Shown one piece after another: positions 1 through 10,684 of a stretch of DNA of 45,535 bases. Every line of letters starts with the position of its first letter. Position 1 is the stretch's first letter. This stretch comes from Achromobacter insuavis (lineage in GTDB: Bacteria; Pseudomonadota; Gammaproteobacteria; Burkholderiales; Burkholderiaceae_B). The translations under genes were made by a program, and so were the position numbers. The stretch lies in the NCBI RefSeq assembly GCF_902859645.1, contig NZ_CADIJR010000052.1, positions 1 to 45,535 of the forward strand. The letters are read 5' to 3'. The notes under the pieces were generated by a model. That model had not been told where the DNA came from, ran no database searches, and was given only the letters and a program-made list of their open reading frames with translations.

Positions 1-1527
1 GGCCGCCTGCGGCGCGGCGGGCGCCGTGGCCTGCGATCCGCCGCCGGCCGCGCCCGCCCCTTGCGCGGGCAGCCCGTTCCAGCCGCCGCCCAGGGCAACG
101 ATCAGGTTGACGCTGGCCACCAGGCGGTTGCCATACAGGCTGAGCGCGCTGCGCTCGTTGCTGAGCGCGGTGGCGTCCACCACCGCCACGCTCAGGTAAT
201 CCACCAGCCCGGCCTTGTACTGGTTCTGCATCAGCCGCAGCGATTCGCGCGCGGCCTCGAGCGCGCGGCGCTGCACGGTCTGCTCGTTCTCCATCACGCG
301 CAGCTGGATCAGGTAGTCCTCGACTTCGCGCAGCCCGGTCAGCGCCGCCTGCCGGTAAGCCGCGGCCTGCGCGTCGTAGGACGCGCGCGCCTGCTCGACC
401 TGCGCCTGGCGCGCGCCGCCGTCAAAGATGGTCAAGGCCAACGCCGGCCCCAACGACCAGAAGCGCGCCGGGGCGGTCAGCAGCTCGGCGAACTGACCGT
501 TGCGGAAGCCGCCATCGGCCGACAGCGTCAGGCTGGGGAACCAGGCCGCCTGCGCCACGCCGATCTGGGCGTTGGCGGCGGCGGCGCGGCGCTCGGCGGC
601 GGCCACGTCGGGACGGCGCTCCAGCAGTTCGGAAGGCAGGCCCACCGGGATCTGCGGCAGCTGCACCGAGAACGCCGCCGGCGGCAGGCTGAAATGCGAC
701 GGCGCCTGGCCCATCAGCACCGCGATGGCATGCTCGTACTGGCCGCGCTGCCAATCCAGGTCGATCGACTGGGCCCGCGTGCTCTCGACCTGGGTGCGGG
801 CCACGGCGACGTCGGCCTGGCCGACGACGCCCACGCTGTAGCGGTTCTGCGTCAGTTGCAGCGATTTCTCGTAGGCGGCCACGGTCGCGTCCAGCAGGCG
901 CTTCTGCTCATCGAGCACGCGCAACTGCAGATAGGCCTGCACCAGCGCGGCCTGCGCGCTCAGGCGGGTCGCCGCCAGGTCGGCCAGGCTGGCCGACGCG
1001 CTGGCCTCGGAGGCCTCGACATTGCGGCGCACGCGGCCCCACACGTCCAGCTCCCAACTGACGCTGCCCGTCAGCGAATACTGGTTGGACACGTTGCCGC
1101 CGCCCGACGACGAGGACGACGAACCGCCGCTGCCGCCGCCGCTGCCCGAGCGGGTCAGGCCGGCGCCCGCGCCCACGGTGGGGAAGAACCCGGCGCGCGC
1201 GCCGCGCACCAGGCCCAGCGCCTGGCGGTAATTGGCCTCGGCCTGGGCGATGGTCTGGTTCGACGTGTTGAGCGCGTCCACCAGGCCATTGAGCGTGGCG
1301 TCGTCATAGACGCGCCACCACTGGCCGCGGTCGGCGTCATCGCGCGGTTCGGCGCGCTTCCAGCCGGGCACTTCGTCCTGCCCTTCCTTGTAGGCCGCGC
1401 CCACGTCCAGCGCCGGCCGCTGGTAGTCAGGGCCGACGGCGCAGGCGGCCAGCGCGGCGCACAACGCCAGCGTGATGCCGGCGCGCGGCAGAAAGACGGA
1501 AGGGAAAGGCTTGGCGTTGCGGATCAT
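1..1527 (-). CDS. RND efflux outer-membrane lipoprotein, NodT/OprM family (3' end cut by window edge)
   Basis: This is the outer-membrane channel of a tripartite drug-efflux pump, which carries substrate from the periplasmic adaptor across the outer membrane. The reading frame is open from the ATG at 1527 to base 1 with no stop, so the C-terminus lies outside the window. The N-terminus is a lipoprotein signal ending in a lipobox ([10 protein letters not shown], followed by AVGPDYQRP), typical of NodT-family channels. Two outer-membrane-efflux repeats follow, with long helical stretches (around [18 protein letters not shown] and [19 protein letters not shown]). A Gly/Ser-rich insert of about 20 residues lies near residue 140, and the visible C-terminus is an Ala/Gly/Pro-rich tail. 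The ATG overlaps the stop of the upstream pump gene in an ATGA (1524-1527), so translation is probably coupled. The order adaptor-pump-pump-channel matches muxABC-opmB; E. coli mdtABC has no channel gene of its own. Confidence 0.93.
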   Translation of the reverse strand, partial: MIRNAKPFPSVFLPRAGITLALCAALAACAVGPDYQRPALDVGAAYKEGQDEVPGWKRAEPRDDADRGQWWRVYDDATLNGLVDALNTSNQTIAQAEANYRQALGLVRGARAGFFPTVGAGAGLTRSGSGGGSGGSSSSSSGGGNVSNQYSLTGSVSWELDVWGRVRRNVEASEASASASLADLAATRLSAQAALVQAYLQLRVLDEQKRLLDATVAAYEKSLQLTQNRYSVGVVGQADVAVARTQVESTRAQSIDLDWQRGQYEHAIAVLMGQAPSHFSLPPAAFSVQLPQIPVGLPSELLERRPDVAAAERRAAAANAQIGVAQAAWFPSLTLSADGGFRNGQFAELLTAPARFWSLGPALALTIFDGGARQAQVEQARASYDAQAAAYRQAALTGLREVEDYLIQLRVMENEQTVQRRALEAARESLRLMQNQYKAGLVDYLSVAVVDATALSNERSALSLYGNRLVASVNLIVALGGGWNGLPAQGAGAAGGGSQATAPAAPQAA

Positions 1528-4500
1528 AGTTGTTCTATCGAAGCGGCCCCGCCGCGCCGGGCGCGCCCGCGCGCGGCCCAGAGGCGGAAACGGTCAAGGT
1601 AGAGATAGACCACCGGAGTGGTGTACAGCGTCAGGATCTGGCTCAGCACCAGCCCGCCCACGATGGTAATGCCCAGCGGCTGGCGCATCTCGACGCCAGC
1701 GCCGGTGGCCACCACCAGCGGCAGCGCGCCAAAGATGGCGGCCATGGTCGTCATCATGATCGGCCGGAAGCGCGTCAGGCAGGCCTGGAAGATGGCTTCC
1801 TTGGGCGCCATGCCCTGATTGCGCTCGGCCTCGAGCGCGAAGTCCACCATCATGATGGCATTCTTCTTGACGATGCCGATCAGCAGGAACACCCCGATCA
1901 GGGCGATCAGCGTGAAATCGGTGCGCACCAGCAGCAGGGCCAGCAGCGCGCCCAGCCCGGCCGACGGCAGCGTCGACAGGATCGTCAGCGGATGCACGAA
2001 GCTCTCGTACAGGATGCCCAGCACGATATACATGGTGACCAGCGCGGCCAGGATCAGCCACGGCTGCTGCGCCAGCGTCTGCTGCAGCGCCGCCGCCGTG
2101 CCCTGGAAGCCGGCCTGGATCTGATCCGACGGCAGGCCGATGCGCGCCACCGCGGCGTCGATGGCGGCGGTGGCCTGCCCCAGCGACACGCCCGGCGCCA
2201 GGCTGAACGACACCGTGTCGGCCACGAACAGGCCCTGGTGCTGCACGCTGAGCGGCGCGTTGGCGTTCTCGAAGCGGGCGAAGGCCGCCATCGGCACGCG
2301 CGTGCCGGCCGACGTGATCACCTCGACCTGCTTGAGCGAATCGATATCCTGCGCGAACTTCTGGTCCACCCCCAGCACCACGTGATACTGGTTCAGCGGC
2401 CCGTACATCACCGACACCTGGCGCTGGCTGAAGGAATTGTTCAGCACCGTGGAGATGGTCGACATGCTCACGCCCAGCCGCGTGGCGGCGTCGCGGTCGA
2501 TCACCAGGTTGATCTCGCGGCCCTTGTCCTCGACGTCGGTGTCGACGTCGGTGATCTCGGGGACCTTCGACATGGCCTGCTGCACCTTGGGCATCCAGGT
2601 GCGCAGCAATTGCAGGTCGCCGGACATCAGGGTGTAGTCGTACGAGCCCTGGCTCTGGCGGCCGCCGATGCGGATGTCCTGCTGCGACACCAGGAACATG
2701 CGCGCGCCCGGCATGTTCTGCAGCCGCGCCCGCAGGCGGTTGATGACCTGGTCGGCCGACACGCCGCGCTCGGCCAGCGGCTTGAGCTGGATCTGCATGA
2801 AGCTGCTGTTGCTGCCGCCGCGCCCGCCGGCGAAGCCGGTCATGCTTTGCACCGCCGGATCGGCCAGCACCACCTTGCGCAGCGCCTCCAGCTTGGGCAC
2901 CGTGGCCTGGAACGAGGTGCCCTGGTCGACCCGGAAGAAACCCAGCAGCTGGCCGGTGTCCTGCTGCGGAAAGAAGCCCTTGGGCACCGCCGTGTACAGA
3001 TACACGTTCAGGCCCACCGCCGCCGCCAGGATCAGCATCATCAGCCGGCCGTGCGCCAGCGCCCAGGCCAGGCTGCGGCGGTAGCCGTCCTGCATCCAGG
3101 CGAAGCCGCCCTCGGCCCAGCGCGCCAGGCGGCCCGGCGGCTTCGGCTCCTTGGGTTCGGCCTTGAGCAGGCGCGCGCACATCATCGGCGTCAGGGTCAG
3201 CGACACCACCAGCGACACCATGATGGACGCCGACAGCGTCACCGCGAATTCACGGAACAGGCGTCCCACCACCCCGCCCATCAGCAGGATCGGAATGAAC
3301 ACCGCCACCAGCGACAGGCTCATCGACAGCACGGTGAAGCCCACCTCGCGCGAGCCGCGCAGCGCCGCCCGCATCGGCGACATGCCGTTCTCGACGTGGC
3401 GCATGATGTTCTCGAGCACCACGATGGCGTCGTCCACCACGAAGCCGGTGGCCACGATCAGCGCCATCAGCGAGATGGTGTTGAGCGTGAAGCCGCACAG
3501 ATACATGATGCAGAAGGTGCCGATCAGCGACACCGGCACCGCGACGCTGGGAATGATCGCCGCGCGCCAGCGCCGCAGGAACAGCAGCACCACCAGCACC
3601 ACCAGGCCCACCGCGATGACCAGCGTCAGCTCGGCCTCGTGCAGCGAGGCGCGGATGCTGGGCGTGCGGTCCTGCGCCACGGTCAGCTGCACGTCGGCCG
3701 GCATCAGCGCCAGCAGCACCGGCAGCTGGGCCCGCACCGCGTCCACGGTCTCGATGATGTTGGCGTCGGCCTGGCGCCGCACGATCATCAGGATCGCGTT
3801 GCGCTGGTTGTAGAAGCCGGTCTGGTACAGGTCCTCGACCGAATCCTCGACCCTGGCCACGTCCGACACCCGCACCGGCGCGCCGTCGCGCCAGGCCACG
3901 AGCAGCGGCCGGTACTGTTCGGCGCGGCTGAGCTGATCGTTGACCATGATCTGCCAGTGGTACTGGTCGTTTTCCAGCACGCCCTTGGGGCGGTTGGCGT
4001 TGGCGTTGGCCAGCGCCGTGCGCACGTCGTCGAGCGAGACGCCGCGGTTGGCCAGCGCGCCCGGCAGCACCGTCACGCGCACCGCCGGCAGCGAGCTGCC
4101 GCCCACCGTCACTTCGCCCACCCCGTCCACCTGCGACAGCTTCTGCGCCACGATGGTCGAGGCCAGGTCATACATCTGGCCCTGGCTCAGCGTGTCGGAG
4201 GTCATCGCCAGCGTCATGATGGGCGCGTCGGACGGATTGGACTTGTGGTACGTGGGGTTGCTGCGCAGGCTGGTCGGCAGCAGCGAGCGGGCGGCGTTGA
4301 TGGCCGCCTGCACGTCGCGCGCCGCGCCATTGATGTCGCGCGACAGGTCGAACTGCAGCGTCACGCGGGTCGAGCCCTGGGTGCTGCTGGAGGTCATCTC
4401 GGTCACGCCGGCGATGCTGCCCAGCGAGCGTTCCAGCGGCGTGGCGACGCTGGAGGCCATGGTCTCGGGGCTGGCGCCCGGCAGGCTGGCCGACACCGAA

Positions 4501-4634
4501 ATGGTGGGAATGTCCACCTGCGGCAGCGGCGCCACCGGCAGCAGGAAGAACGACAGCATGCCGGCCAGGACGATCGCCAGCGACAGCAGCGTGGTCGCCA
4601 CCGGCCGGACGATGAAGGGCGCCGACAGGATCAC
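1524..4634 (-). CDS. mdtC: RND multidrug efflux pump, second inner-membrane subunit (MdtC/MuxC type)
   Basis: This is a 1036-residue proton-driven RND transporter of the AcrB/HAE1 superfamily. The family has 12 membrane helices and two large periplasmic loops. The N-terminal helix ([19 protein letters not shown]) runs into the family motif [12 protein letters not shown]. The paired aspartates of the proton relay are in [14 protein letters not shown] near residue 400, and the C-terminal half has the repeated [14 protein letters not shown] motif. The start is GTG at 4634, and GTGA (4631-4634) overlaps the stop of the upstream mdtB-like gene. In E. coli and Pseudomonas the paired B and C pumps assemble as a heterotrimer in which the two subunits have different roles; the same is inferred here. 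Whether it is closer to MdtC or MuxC cannot be settled by eye. Confidence 0.95.
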   Translation of the reverse strand: MILSAPFIVRPVATTLLSLAIVLAGMLSFFLLPVAPLPQVDIPTISVSASLPGASPETMASSVATPLERSLGSIAGVTEMTSSSTQGSTRVTLQFDLSRDINGAARDVQAAINAARSLLPTSLRSNPTYHKSNPSDAPIMTLAMTSDTLSQGQMYDLASTIVAQKLSQVDGVGEVTVGGSSLPAVRVTVLPGALANRGVSLDDVRTALANANANRPKGVLENDQYHWQIMVNDQLSRAEQYRPLLVAWRDGAPVRVSDVARVEDSVEDLYQTGFYNQRNAILMIVRRQADANIIETVDAVRAQLPVLLALMPADVQLTVAQDRTPSIRASLHEAELTLVIAVGLVVLVVLLFLRRWRAAIIPSVAVPVSLIGTFCIMYLCGFTLNTISLMALIVATGFVVDDAIVVLENIMRHVENGMSPMRAALRGSREVGFTVLSMSLSLVAVFIPILLMGGVVGRLFREFAVTLSASIMVSLVVSLTLTPMMCARLLKAEPKEPKPPGRLARWAEGGFAWMQDGYRRSLAWALAHGRLMMLILAAAVGLNVYLYTAVPKGFFPQQDTGQLLGFFRVDQGTSFQATVPKLEALRKVVLADPAVQSMTGFAGGRGGSNSSFMQIQLKPLAERGVSADQVINRLRARLQNMPGARMFLVSQQDIRIGGRQSQGSYDYTLMSGDLQLLRTWMPKVQQAMSKVPEITDVDTDVEDKGREINLVIDRDAATRLGVSMSTISTVLNNSFSQRQVSVMYGPLNQYHVVLGVDQKFAQDIDSLKQVEVITSAGTRVPMAAFARFENANAPLSVQHQGLFVADTVSFSLAPGVSLGQATAAIDAAVARIGLPSDQIQAGFQGTAAALQQTLAQQPWLILAALVTMYIVLGILYESFVHPLTILSTLPSAGLGALLALLLVRTDFTLIALIGVFLLIGIVKKNAIMMVDFALEAERNQGMAPKEAIFQACLTRFRPIMMTTMAAIFGALPLVVATGAGVEMRQPLGITIVGGLVLSQILTLYTTPVVYLYLDRFRLWAARGRARRGGAASIEQL

Positions 4635-7600
4635 GGCGCGCTCCCGGCGCGCGCCTCGCGCATGCCGCGCCAGCGCCGCGACATGCGGTCGAACATCAGG
4701 TAGATCACCGGCGTGGTGAACAGCGTCAGCACCTGGCTCAGCAGCAGGCCGCCCACCATCACCAGGCCCAGCGGCTGGCGCAGCTCGGCGCCGGTGCCCG
4801 TCGACAGCATCAGCGGCAGCGCGCCGAACAGCGCCGCCAGCGTGGTCATCAGGATCGGCCGGAAGCGCAGCAGCGCCGCCTCATGGATCGCCGCGCGCGG
4901 CGACAGGCCGCGCTTGCGCTCGGCGTCGAGCGCGAAGTCGATCATCATGATGGCGTTCTTCTTGACGATGCCGATCAGCAGGATGATGCCGATGATGCCG
5001 ATCATGTCGAGCTCGGTGCCGCTGATCAGCAGCGCCAGCAACGCCCCCACCCCGGCCGACGGCAGCGTCGACAGGATGGTGATCGGGTGGATGTAGCTTT
5101 CGTACAGCACGCCCAGCACGATGTACATGGTGACGATCGCCGCCAGGATCAGCCACAGCGTGCTCGACAGCGAGTTCTGGAACGCCAGCGCCGCGCCCTG
5201 GAAGCGCGTCTCGACGCTGGCCGGCATGCCGATCTCGGCCTCGGCCGCGGTGATCGCCTCGACCGCGGCCGACAGCGACGCGCCATGCGCCAGGTTGAAC
5301 GACACCGTGACCATCGGGAACTGGTCCAGCCGGTTCACCGCCAGCACCGTCTTGCCCTCGGTGATGCGGGCGATGGACGACAGCGGCACCTGCGCCCCGG
5401 TGGAGGTCGGCACGTGGATCTGGCCGAGCGAGGCCGGGTTCATCTGGAACTGCGGCTGCACCTCCAGCACCACGCGGTACTGGTTGGATTGGGTGAAGAT
5501 GGTCGAGATCAGGCGCTGGCCGAAGGCGTCGTACAGCGCCTCGTCCACCACCGCCGCCGTGATGCCCAGCCGCGAAGCCGCGTCGCGGTCGATCTCGACC
5601 CAGGTCTGCAGGCCGTCGTCCTGCAGGTCATCGGTCACGTCCTTCAGGCCCGGCACCTGGCGCAGCCGGTCGATCAGCTTGGGCGTCCATTCGCTCAGCA
5701 CCTTCAGGTCCGGGTTGGACAGCGTCATCTGGTACTGCGTGCGGCTGACCCGGTCCTCGATGGTCAGGTCCTGCACCGGCTGCATGTAGACGGTCACGCC
5801 GTCCTGCTTGCCGAAGGCCTCCTGCAGCCGCGCCATCACGGTCGGCAGGTCGCCCTTGCGCTCGGACTGCGGCTTGAGCGCAATCTGCATGCGGCCGGCG
5901 CTGAGGGTGGCGTTGCTGCCGTCCACGCCGATGAACGACGACACCGCCTGCACATCGGGATCCTCCAGCGCCAGCCGCGCCGCGGCCTGCTGGCGCTCGG
6001 CCATGGCGGAGAAGGAAATCGACTGCGGCGCCTGCGTGATGGCCTGGATCAGCCCGGTGTCCTGCTGCGGGAAGAAGCCCTTGGGAATCAGGATGTACAG
6101 CAGCACCGTCAGCGCGAAGGTCGCCAGCGCCACCAGCAGCGTCAGCGGCTGGTGCCGCAGCACCTTCTGCAGCATGCGGTCGTAGGCGGCGATGGTGCGG
6201 TCGATGAAGGCCCCGGTGACCTGGTGGAAGCGGCCGTGCTTCTGCTCGGACTCGGCGCGCAACAGGCGCGCGCACATCATCGGCGTCAGCGTCAGCGACA
6301 CCACCAGCGAGATCAGGATCGACACCGCCAGCGTGATGGCGAACTCGCGGAACAGCCGCCCCACCACCTCGGTCATGAACAGCAGCGGGATCAGCACCGC
6401 GATCAGCGAGAAGGTCAGCGAGATCAGCGTGAAGCCGATCTGCGAGGCGCCCTTGAGCGCGGCCTGCAGCGGCGTCTCGCCCTCTTCGATGTGGCGGGCG
6501 ATGTTCTCGATCATGACGATGGCGTCGTCCACCACGAAGCCGGTGGCGATGGTCAGCGCCATCAGCGTCAGGTTGTTGATGGAGAAACCGGCCAGGTACA
6601 TGATGCCGAACGTGCCCACCAGCGACAGCGGCACCACCACGCTGGGAATCAGCGTCGCCGTGATGCTGCGCAGGAACACGAAGGTCACCATCACCACCAG
6701 CGCCACCGCCAGCAGCATCTCGAACTGCACGTCGGCCACCGAATCGCGGATGGTCTGGGTGCGGTCCGACACCACCGTCACGTCCAGCGTGGCCGGCAGC
6801 GCGGCGCGCAGTTGCGGCAGCAGCGCCTGGATGCGGTTGACCACGTCGATGACGTTGGCGCCGGGCTGGCGCTGGATGTTGAGCAGGATGGCGGGCTTGT
6901 CGCCGGCCCAGGCGGCCTGGCGCGTGTCCTCGGCGCCCTCGACCGCGCGCGCCACGTCCGACAGGCGCAGCGGCGCGTTGTTCTTGTAGGCAATGATCAG
7001 GTCGTTGTAGTCGGTCGGCGACTTGAGCTGGTCATTGGCGTTGATGGTGGTCGAGCGCAGCGGCCCGTCCAGGTTGCCCTTGGGCTGGTTGACGTTGGCG
7101 CCCACCACCGCGGTGCGCAGGTCGGTCAGCCCCAGGCCGTTGGCCGCCAGCGCCTGCGGATTGACCTGCACGCGCACGGCCGGGCGCTGCCCGCCCGCCA
7201 CGCTCACCAGGCCCACGCCCGGAATCTGCGACAGCTTCTGCGCCACCCGCGTGTCCACCAGGTCGCGCACCTGCGGCAGCGGCATGGTGGGCGAGGTGAT
7301 CGCCAGCGTCAGCACCGCCGCGTCGGCCGGGTTGACCTTGTTGTAGGTCGGGGGCACCGGCAGGTCGCTGGGCAGCAGGTTCGACGCCGCGTTGATGGCG
7401 GCCTGCACCTGCTGTTCGGCCACGTCCAGCGGCAGCGTCAGGTTGAACTGCATGGTGATGACCGAGGCGCCGCCCGAGCTGGTCGACGACATCTGGTTCA
7501 GGCCCGGCATCTGGCCGAACTGCCGCTCCAGCGGCGAGGTCACCAGCGACGTCATCACGTCCGGGCTGGCGCCCGGATACAGCGTGGTCACCTGGATGGT

Positions 7601-7729
7601 GGGGTAATCGACTTCGGGCAGGGCCGAGACCGGCAGCAGGCGGTAGGCGATGAAGCCGGCGATCAGGATGGCCACCATCGACAGCGTGGTGGCCACGGGC
7701 CGCAGGATGAACAGGCGCGACGGGCTCAC
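4631..7729 (-). CDS. mdtB: RND multidrug efflux pump, first inner-membrane subunit (MdtB/MuxB type)
   Basis: This is a 1032-residue RND transporter paralogous to its downstream neighbour. It shows the N-terminal helix plus [15 protein letters not shown], the proton-relay pair in [17 protein letters not shown] near residue 400, [20 protein letters not shown] in the C-terminal half, and [21 protein letters not shown]. Length is normal for the family. The start is GTG at 7729, 15 bases after the adaptor stop, and the stop overlaps the next start by four bases (GTGA). Two adjacent, diverged pump genes under one adaptor are the signature of the MdtABC/MuxABC class, whose known substrates include bile salts, novobiocin and some beta-lactams. 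The substrate here cannot be read from sequence. Confidence 0.95.
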   Translation of the reverse strand: MSPSRLFILRPVATTLSMVAILIAGFIAYRLLPVSALPEVDYPTIQVTTLYPGASPDVMTSLVTSPLERQFGQMPGLNQMSSTSSGGASVITMQFNLTLPLDVAEQQVQAAINAASNLLPSDLPVPPTYNKVNPADAAVLTLAITSPTMPLPQVRDLVDTRVAQKLSQIPGVGLVSVAGGQRPAVRVQVNPQALAANGLGLTDLRTAVVGANVNQPKGNLDGPLRSTTINANDQLKSPTDYNDLIIAYKNNAPLRLSDVARAVEGAEDTRQAAWAGDKPAILLNIQRQPGANVIDVVNRIQALLPQLRAALPATLDVTVVSDRTQTIRDSVADVQFEMLLAVALVVMVTFVFLRSITATLIPSVVVPLSLVGTFGIMYLAGFSINNLTLMALTIATGFVVDDAIVMIENIARHIEEGETPLQAALKGASQIGFTLISLTFSLIAVLIPLLFMTEVVGRLFREFAITLAVSILISLVVSLTLTPMMCARLLRAESEQKHGRFHQVTGAFIDRTIAAYDRMLQKVLRHQPLTLLVALATFALTVLLYILIPKGFFPQQDTGLIQAITQAPQSISFSAMAERQQAAARLALEDPDVQAVSSFIGVDGSNATLSAGRMQIALKPQSERKGDLPTVMARLQEAFGKQDGVTVYMQPVQDLTIEDRVSRTQYQMTLSNPDLKVLSEWTPKLIDRLRQVPGLKDVTDDLQDDGLQTWVEIDRDAASRLGITAAVVDEALYDAFGQRLISTIFTQSNQYRVVLEVQPQFQMNPASLGQIHVPTSTGAQVPLSSIARITEGKTVLAVNRLDQFPMVTVSFNLAHGASLSAAVEAITAAEAEIGMPASVETRFQGAALAFQNSLSSTLWLILAAIVTMYIVLGVLYESYIHPITILSTLPSAGVGALLALLISGTELDMIGIIGIILLIGIVKKNAIMMIDFALDAERKRGLSPRAAIHEAALLRFRPILMTTLAALFGALPLMLSTGTGAELRQPLGLVMVGGLLLSQVLTLFTTPVIYLMFDRMSRRWRGMREARAGSAP

Positions 7730-7744
7730 GGCGTGGCCCCCCGC

Positions 7745-9022
7745 TTATCGCGTCGCGGGCGTGGTGCCCGCCGGCGCGCCCCCGCCCAGCGACTTGTCCT
7801 TGGCGGCGGGAATCACCTCGTCGCCGCCCACCACGTCGACCTTGGCGCCGGCGCGCAGGCGGTCGGTGCCTTCGGTCACGACGCGGTCGCCCGGCTGCAG
7901 GCCCTCGTTCACGGCCACCATGCCATTGTTGATGGCGCCCAGCTTGACCTGCTTGACCTGCACGGTGTTGTCCGGCTGCACCAGGAACACGAAGGCGCCG
8001 GCCGACCCCTGCTGCACCGCCGCCGTCGGGATCGCCGTCACGCCCTTGCGCGTCAGCACGTGCAGGCGCACGTTGACGAACTGGTTGGGGAACAGCGCGT
8101 CGTCCTGGTTCTCGAATTTGGCCTTGAGCTTGAGGGTGCCGGTGGTGACGTCGATCTGGTTGTCCAGCGTCGCCAGCGTGCCGGAGGCGATGCGGCGGGT
8201 ATCGGCGCGGTCGTAGGCCTCCACCGCCAGGGTCTTGCCCTCGGCCAGCTCGGCGCGCACTTCCGGCAGTTGCGTCTCGGGCAGCGTGAAGACCACCGAG
8301 ATCGGCTGCGTCTGGGTGATCACCACCAGGCCGTTGGTGTCCGAGCTGGACACCAGGTTGCCGCGGTCGACCTGGCGCAGGCCCAGCCGGCCGCTGATCG
8401 GCGCGGTGATGCGGGCGTAGTCCAGCTGCAGGCGGGCATTGTCGACATTGGCCTGGTCGCTCTTGATGGTGCCTTCGTATTGGCGCACCAGCGCGGCCTG
8501 GGTGTCGACCTGCTGCTTGGCGATCGAGTCCTGCTTGAACAGGGCCTGGTAGCGCTGCAGGTCGCGGCGCGCGTTCTCCAGCAGCGCCAGGTTCTGCATC
8601 TGGGTGCCGCGGGCCTGGTCCAGGGCCACCTGGAAGGCGCGCGGGTCGACCTGCGCCAGCAGGTCGCCGGCCTTGACCTGCTGGCCTTCCTGGAACGGCA
8701 CGTCGACCAGTTCGCCGCTGACGCGGCTGCGCACGGTGACGGTGTTGTAGGCGGTCACGGTGCCCAGGGATTTGAGGAAGATGTCGATGTCCTGCGTCAC
8801 GGCGCTGGCCACCCGCACCGGCACGGCCAGGTTGGCCAAGGCCGCGGCCATGTTGGGCCGTCCGCCGCCGGAGCGCCCGCCGGGGCCGCCGCCGCCCGGC
8901 TTGGCCGCCGGCCGCAACGCCAGCCAGGCGATGCCGGCCACCACCAGCAAAAGCACCGCTAACCCGATGATTCTGCGGCGGGTCCAGCGAGAGGGCGGAG
9001 AAACGGGACGGCTATCGGACAT
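7745..9022 (-). CDS. mdtA: RND efflux periplasmic adaptor (membrane fusion protein, MdtA/MuxA type)
   Basis: This protein bridges the RND pump and the outer-membrane channel. It has an Arg-rich cytoplasmic start (SRWTRRR), one membrane anchor (IIGLAVLLLVVAGIAWLAL), a Gly/Pro-rich linker, and then the adaptor core. The first lipoyl half is around VTVRSRVSGELVDVPFQEGQ, the alpha-hairpin follows (LALLENARRDLQRYQALF), and the second lipoyl half is at ARITAPISGRLGLRQVDRG. The beta-barrel and membrane-proximal domains end near DRVVTEGTDRLRAGAKVDV. I prefer the ATG at 9022 (425 residues); an in-frame GTG at 9040 would add six residues, and neither has a clear Shine-Dalgarno sequence. It is the first gene of the operon, with a dyad 56-85 bases upstream of the ATG. 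Confidence 0.93.
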   Translation of the reverse strand: MSDSRPVSPPSRWTRRRIIGLAVLLLVVAGIAWLALRPAAKPGGGGPGGRSGGGRPNMAAALANLAVPVRVASAVTQDIDIFLKSLGTVTAYNTVTVRSRVSGELVDVPFQEGQQVKAGDLLAQVDPRAFQVALDQARGTQMQNLALLENARRDLQRYQALFKQDSIAKQQVDTQAALVRQYEGTIKSDQANVDNARLQLDYARITAPISGRLGLRQVDRGNLVSSSDTNGLVVITQTQPISVVFTLPETQLPEVRAELAEGKTLAVEAYDRADTRRIASGTLATLDNQIDVTTGTLKLKAKFENQDDALFPNQFVNVRLHVLTRKGVTAIPTAAVQQGSAGAFVFLVQPDNTVQVKQVKLGAINNGMVAVNEGLQPGDRVVTEGTDRLRAGAKVDVVGGDEVIPAAKDKSLGGGAPAGTTPATR

Positions 9023-9077
9023 GGGGAACGGTTCCGGCACTGACGGAGAAAGCCGTATTGTGACCTAGACGACCGAC

Positions 9078-9107
9078 ATTTCAGCCATTGTCCGTTACTG
9101 CTGAAAT
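9078..9107. promoter_or_regulatory. Perfect 8-bp inverted repeat upstream of the efflux operon
   Basis: ATTTCAGC (9078-9085) and GCTGAAAT (9100-9107) are exact inverted copies separated by 14 bases, so the half-site centres are 22 bases apart, about two helical turns. The element lies between the zapD stop and the adaptor start. No T-run follows on the minus strand, so an operator for a repressor or activator fits better than a terminator. Which protein binds is unknown; no regulator gene lies beside the operon in this window. Confidence 0.4.
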
Positions 9108-9125
9108 CGGCCGCAACAGGAATCG

Positions 9126-9145
9126 GGGCGGGATGACCCCCGCCC
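9126..9145 (-). terminator. Possible terminator after zapD
   Basis: A 7-bp GC stem (GGGCGGG / CCCGCCC) with a 6-base loop starts 12 bases past the zapD stop. Only a weak T-containing stretch follows on the minus strand, so termination would be inefficient or factor-assisted. Confidence 0.35.
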
Positions 9146-9157
9146 GCGCCCGCCGGG

Positions 9158-9928
9158 CTACGAATTGCAGAGCGTGATCTGGAAGGGGATGCTGCGCGCC
9201 ACCTGCTGGGGCTTGAATTCGCCGTCCTGGGTCGAAAAGCGGATCCAGATCATGTACTTGTTCGCGCTGATCTCGGGAAAGACCCCCTGCGCCGGATCGA
9301 CCCAGACGCGCAGCAGCTGGAACTGCTTGCCGCCCAGCATCTCCTGGTAGGCTCCCTGCTCGGCCACGATGTCGGTCTTGCGGCCGGACTCGCGCAACAG
9401 GCGCAGCGCCAGGGTCAGGCCGTCGTTCAGGGCGGTGAAGGGCGCCAGCCAGGCCTGCAGGTCGGCGCAGCGCGCGGCTTCGGACTTGTGCTGCCAGGCG
9501 TAGTACGACGGCATGTCGACCTGGGTCGCGCCGCCGGGCACGGCCAGGCGGCCGCGCAGGCTGGTGAGCCATTCGTTCTCGCGCAGGGATTGGCCGGTCT
9601 TGCCGGGCGCCGCCAGGGCCGAGGCCACTTTTTCGAGTTCGCGCAGCATGCCTTCGAGCGCGTCCTGCGCCACCCCGGGGTGGTCGCGCAGGCCCACCAG
9701 CGCCACGCGCTGGCGTTCGAGGTCCTGCAGCACCGAGCCTTTGACGTCGGTGCGCTCGCAGACATCGAGCAGGTCGAACAACGAGGTGACGGCGACCTGG
9801 TGCTGGCGTGAATCCCCCTCGCGGGCAAAGAAGAACAACCTGTCGAACAGGTATTCAAGCCGCAGGTAGGCGCGGATGCGCTCATTGAAGGGATATTCGT
9901 AAACAATCACGCTTGTAAACAGGCCCAT
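9158..9928 (-). CDS. zapD: Cell division protein ZapD (FtsZ-associated)
   Basis: ZapD binds the C-terminal tail of FtsZ and bundles protofilaments at the division ring in the cytoplasm. The 256-residue product has the family hallmark near its N-terminus, YEYPFNERIRAYLRLEYLFDRL, followed by a helical region (FDLLDVCERTDVKGSVLQDLE) and the C-terminal beta domain (FRLL-type stretches ending in FSTQDGEFKPQQVARSIPFQ). Length is normal. The ATG at 9928 has no strong ribosome-binding site; it lies 24 bases after the coaE stop, so read-through translation from coaE is likely. In many beta- and gammaproteobacteria coaE and zapD are adjacent and followed by yacG; the 135 bases between this gene and the efflux operon hold no yacG. 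Confidence 0.93.
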   Translation of the reverse strand: MGLFTSVIVYEYPFNERIRAYLRLEYLFDRLFFFAREGDSRQHQVAVTSLFDLLDVCERTDVKGSVLQDLERQRVALVGLRDHPGVAQDALEGMLRELEKVASALAAPGKTGQSLRENEWLTSLRGRLAVPGGATQVDMPSYYAWQHKSEAARCADLQAWLAPFTALNDGLTLALRLLRESGRKTDIVAEQGAYQEMLGGKQFQLLRVWVDPAQGVFPEISANKYMIWIRFSTQDGEFKPQQVARSIPFQITLCNS

Positions 9929-9952
9929 CAGAGGTCGGCCGGCGGGCCGAGA

Positions 9953-10600
9953 TTATTCAGGGGTGCCGGCCAAGCCCGGGGCTTGCCGGCCCGTCGTGGC
10001 CGCCAACGTGAGCCAGCGATCATGCAGGGTCTTCGCCTGCACGCGCAATTGCTCCGGCGATGTCGCGCCGCCATTGTCGATGACGTCGTCCGCGACTTCG
10101 AGCCGGTCCGCCCGCGCAGCCTGTGCCGCCATGATACGCCGGATGGCTGAGTCCGTCAGCCCGCTGCGCGACTGCACGCGGGCCACCTGCGTGTCGGGAT
10201 CGCAATCGACCACGCAGATGCGGTCGACGCGGTCGCGCCAACGCCCGATCGACTCGACCAGCAACGGCACCACGAACACCAGATAGGCGCCTTGCGCGGC
10301 CTCGGCCTGGCGTTCGGTTTCGTGGCCGATGGCCGGGTGCAGGATGGCTTCCAGGCGCAGGCGGACCTGCGGATCCGCAAACGCGCGCTCGCGCATCCAG
10401 TCGCGGTCGAGGGCGCCGGCCGGCGTCAGCGCGTCGGGCCCGAATTCGCGTTCGATGGCGGGCATCGCGGCGCCGCCGGCCGCGGTCAGCGCGCGCGCGA
10501 TCTCATCGGTATCGACCACCGACGCGCCCCATTCGCCCAGCATGTCGGCCACGCGCGATTTGCCCGAGCCGATGCCCCCTGTCAGACCGATCTTGAACAT
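9953..10600 (-). CDS. coaE: Dephospho-CoA kinase
   Basis: CoaE catalyses the last step of coenzyme A synthesis, ATP-dependent phosphorylation of the 3'-hydroxyl of dephospho-CoA, in the cytoplasm. The product of 215 residues begins with a textbook P-loop (IGLTGGIGSGKS, residues 4-15), then VDTDEIAR (residues 30-37), the ILHPAIG segment and the YLVFVVPLLVES strand; these are the standard CoaE landmarks. The ATG at 10600 is preceded by AAGGACG. It lies 84 bases after pilD and 24 bases before zapD on the same strand, the usual arrangement. The last 15-20 residues are a variable tail. Confidence 0.95.
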   Translation of the reverse strand: MFKIGLTGGIGSGKSRVADMLGEWGASVVDTDEIARALTAAGGAAMPAIEREFGPDALTPAGALDRDWMRERAFADPQVRLRLEAILHPAIGHETERQAEAAQGAYLVFVVPLLVESIGRWRDRVDRICVVDCDPDTQVARVQSRSGLTDSAIRRIMAAQAARADRLEVADDVIDNGGATSPEQLRVQAKTLHDRWLTLAATTGRQAPGLAGTPE

Positions 10601-10684
10601 GTTCGTCCTTCGTTTGCGGCGCGGACTGGACAGGACCGCCGCGCCATCGGGCGCGAGCCGCCGCTGGCCGCGCGCGCGTTCAAT

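Noticed and set aside
1530-4703. A 1057-codon open frame on the plus strand opposite the mdtC-like gene
   Set aside because: The translation is dominated by His, Gln, Arg and Gly without domain structure; it is the GC-rich mirror of a real RND gene.
4883-8962. A 1359-codon plus-strand open frame opposite mdtB and mdtA
   Set aside because: It crosses two real genes and their junction and has the same Arg/His/Gln-rich composition. No family motif was seen.
9041-9157. A missing yacG gene between zapD and the efflux operon
   Set aside because: There is not enough room and no zinc-finger cysteines were found; only the dyad and a hairpin are present.
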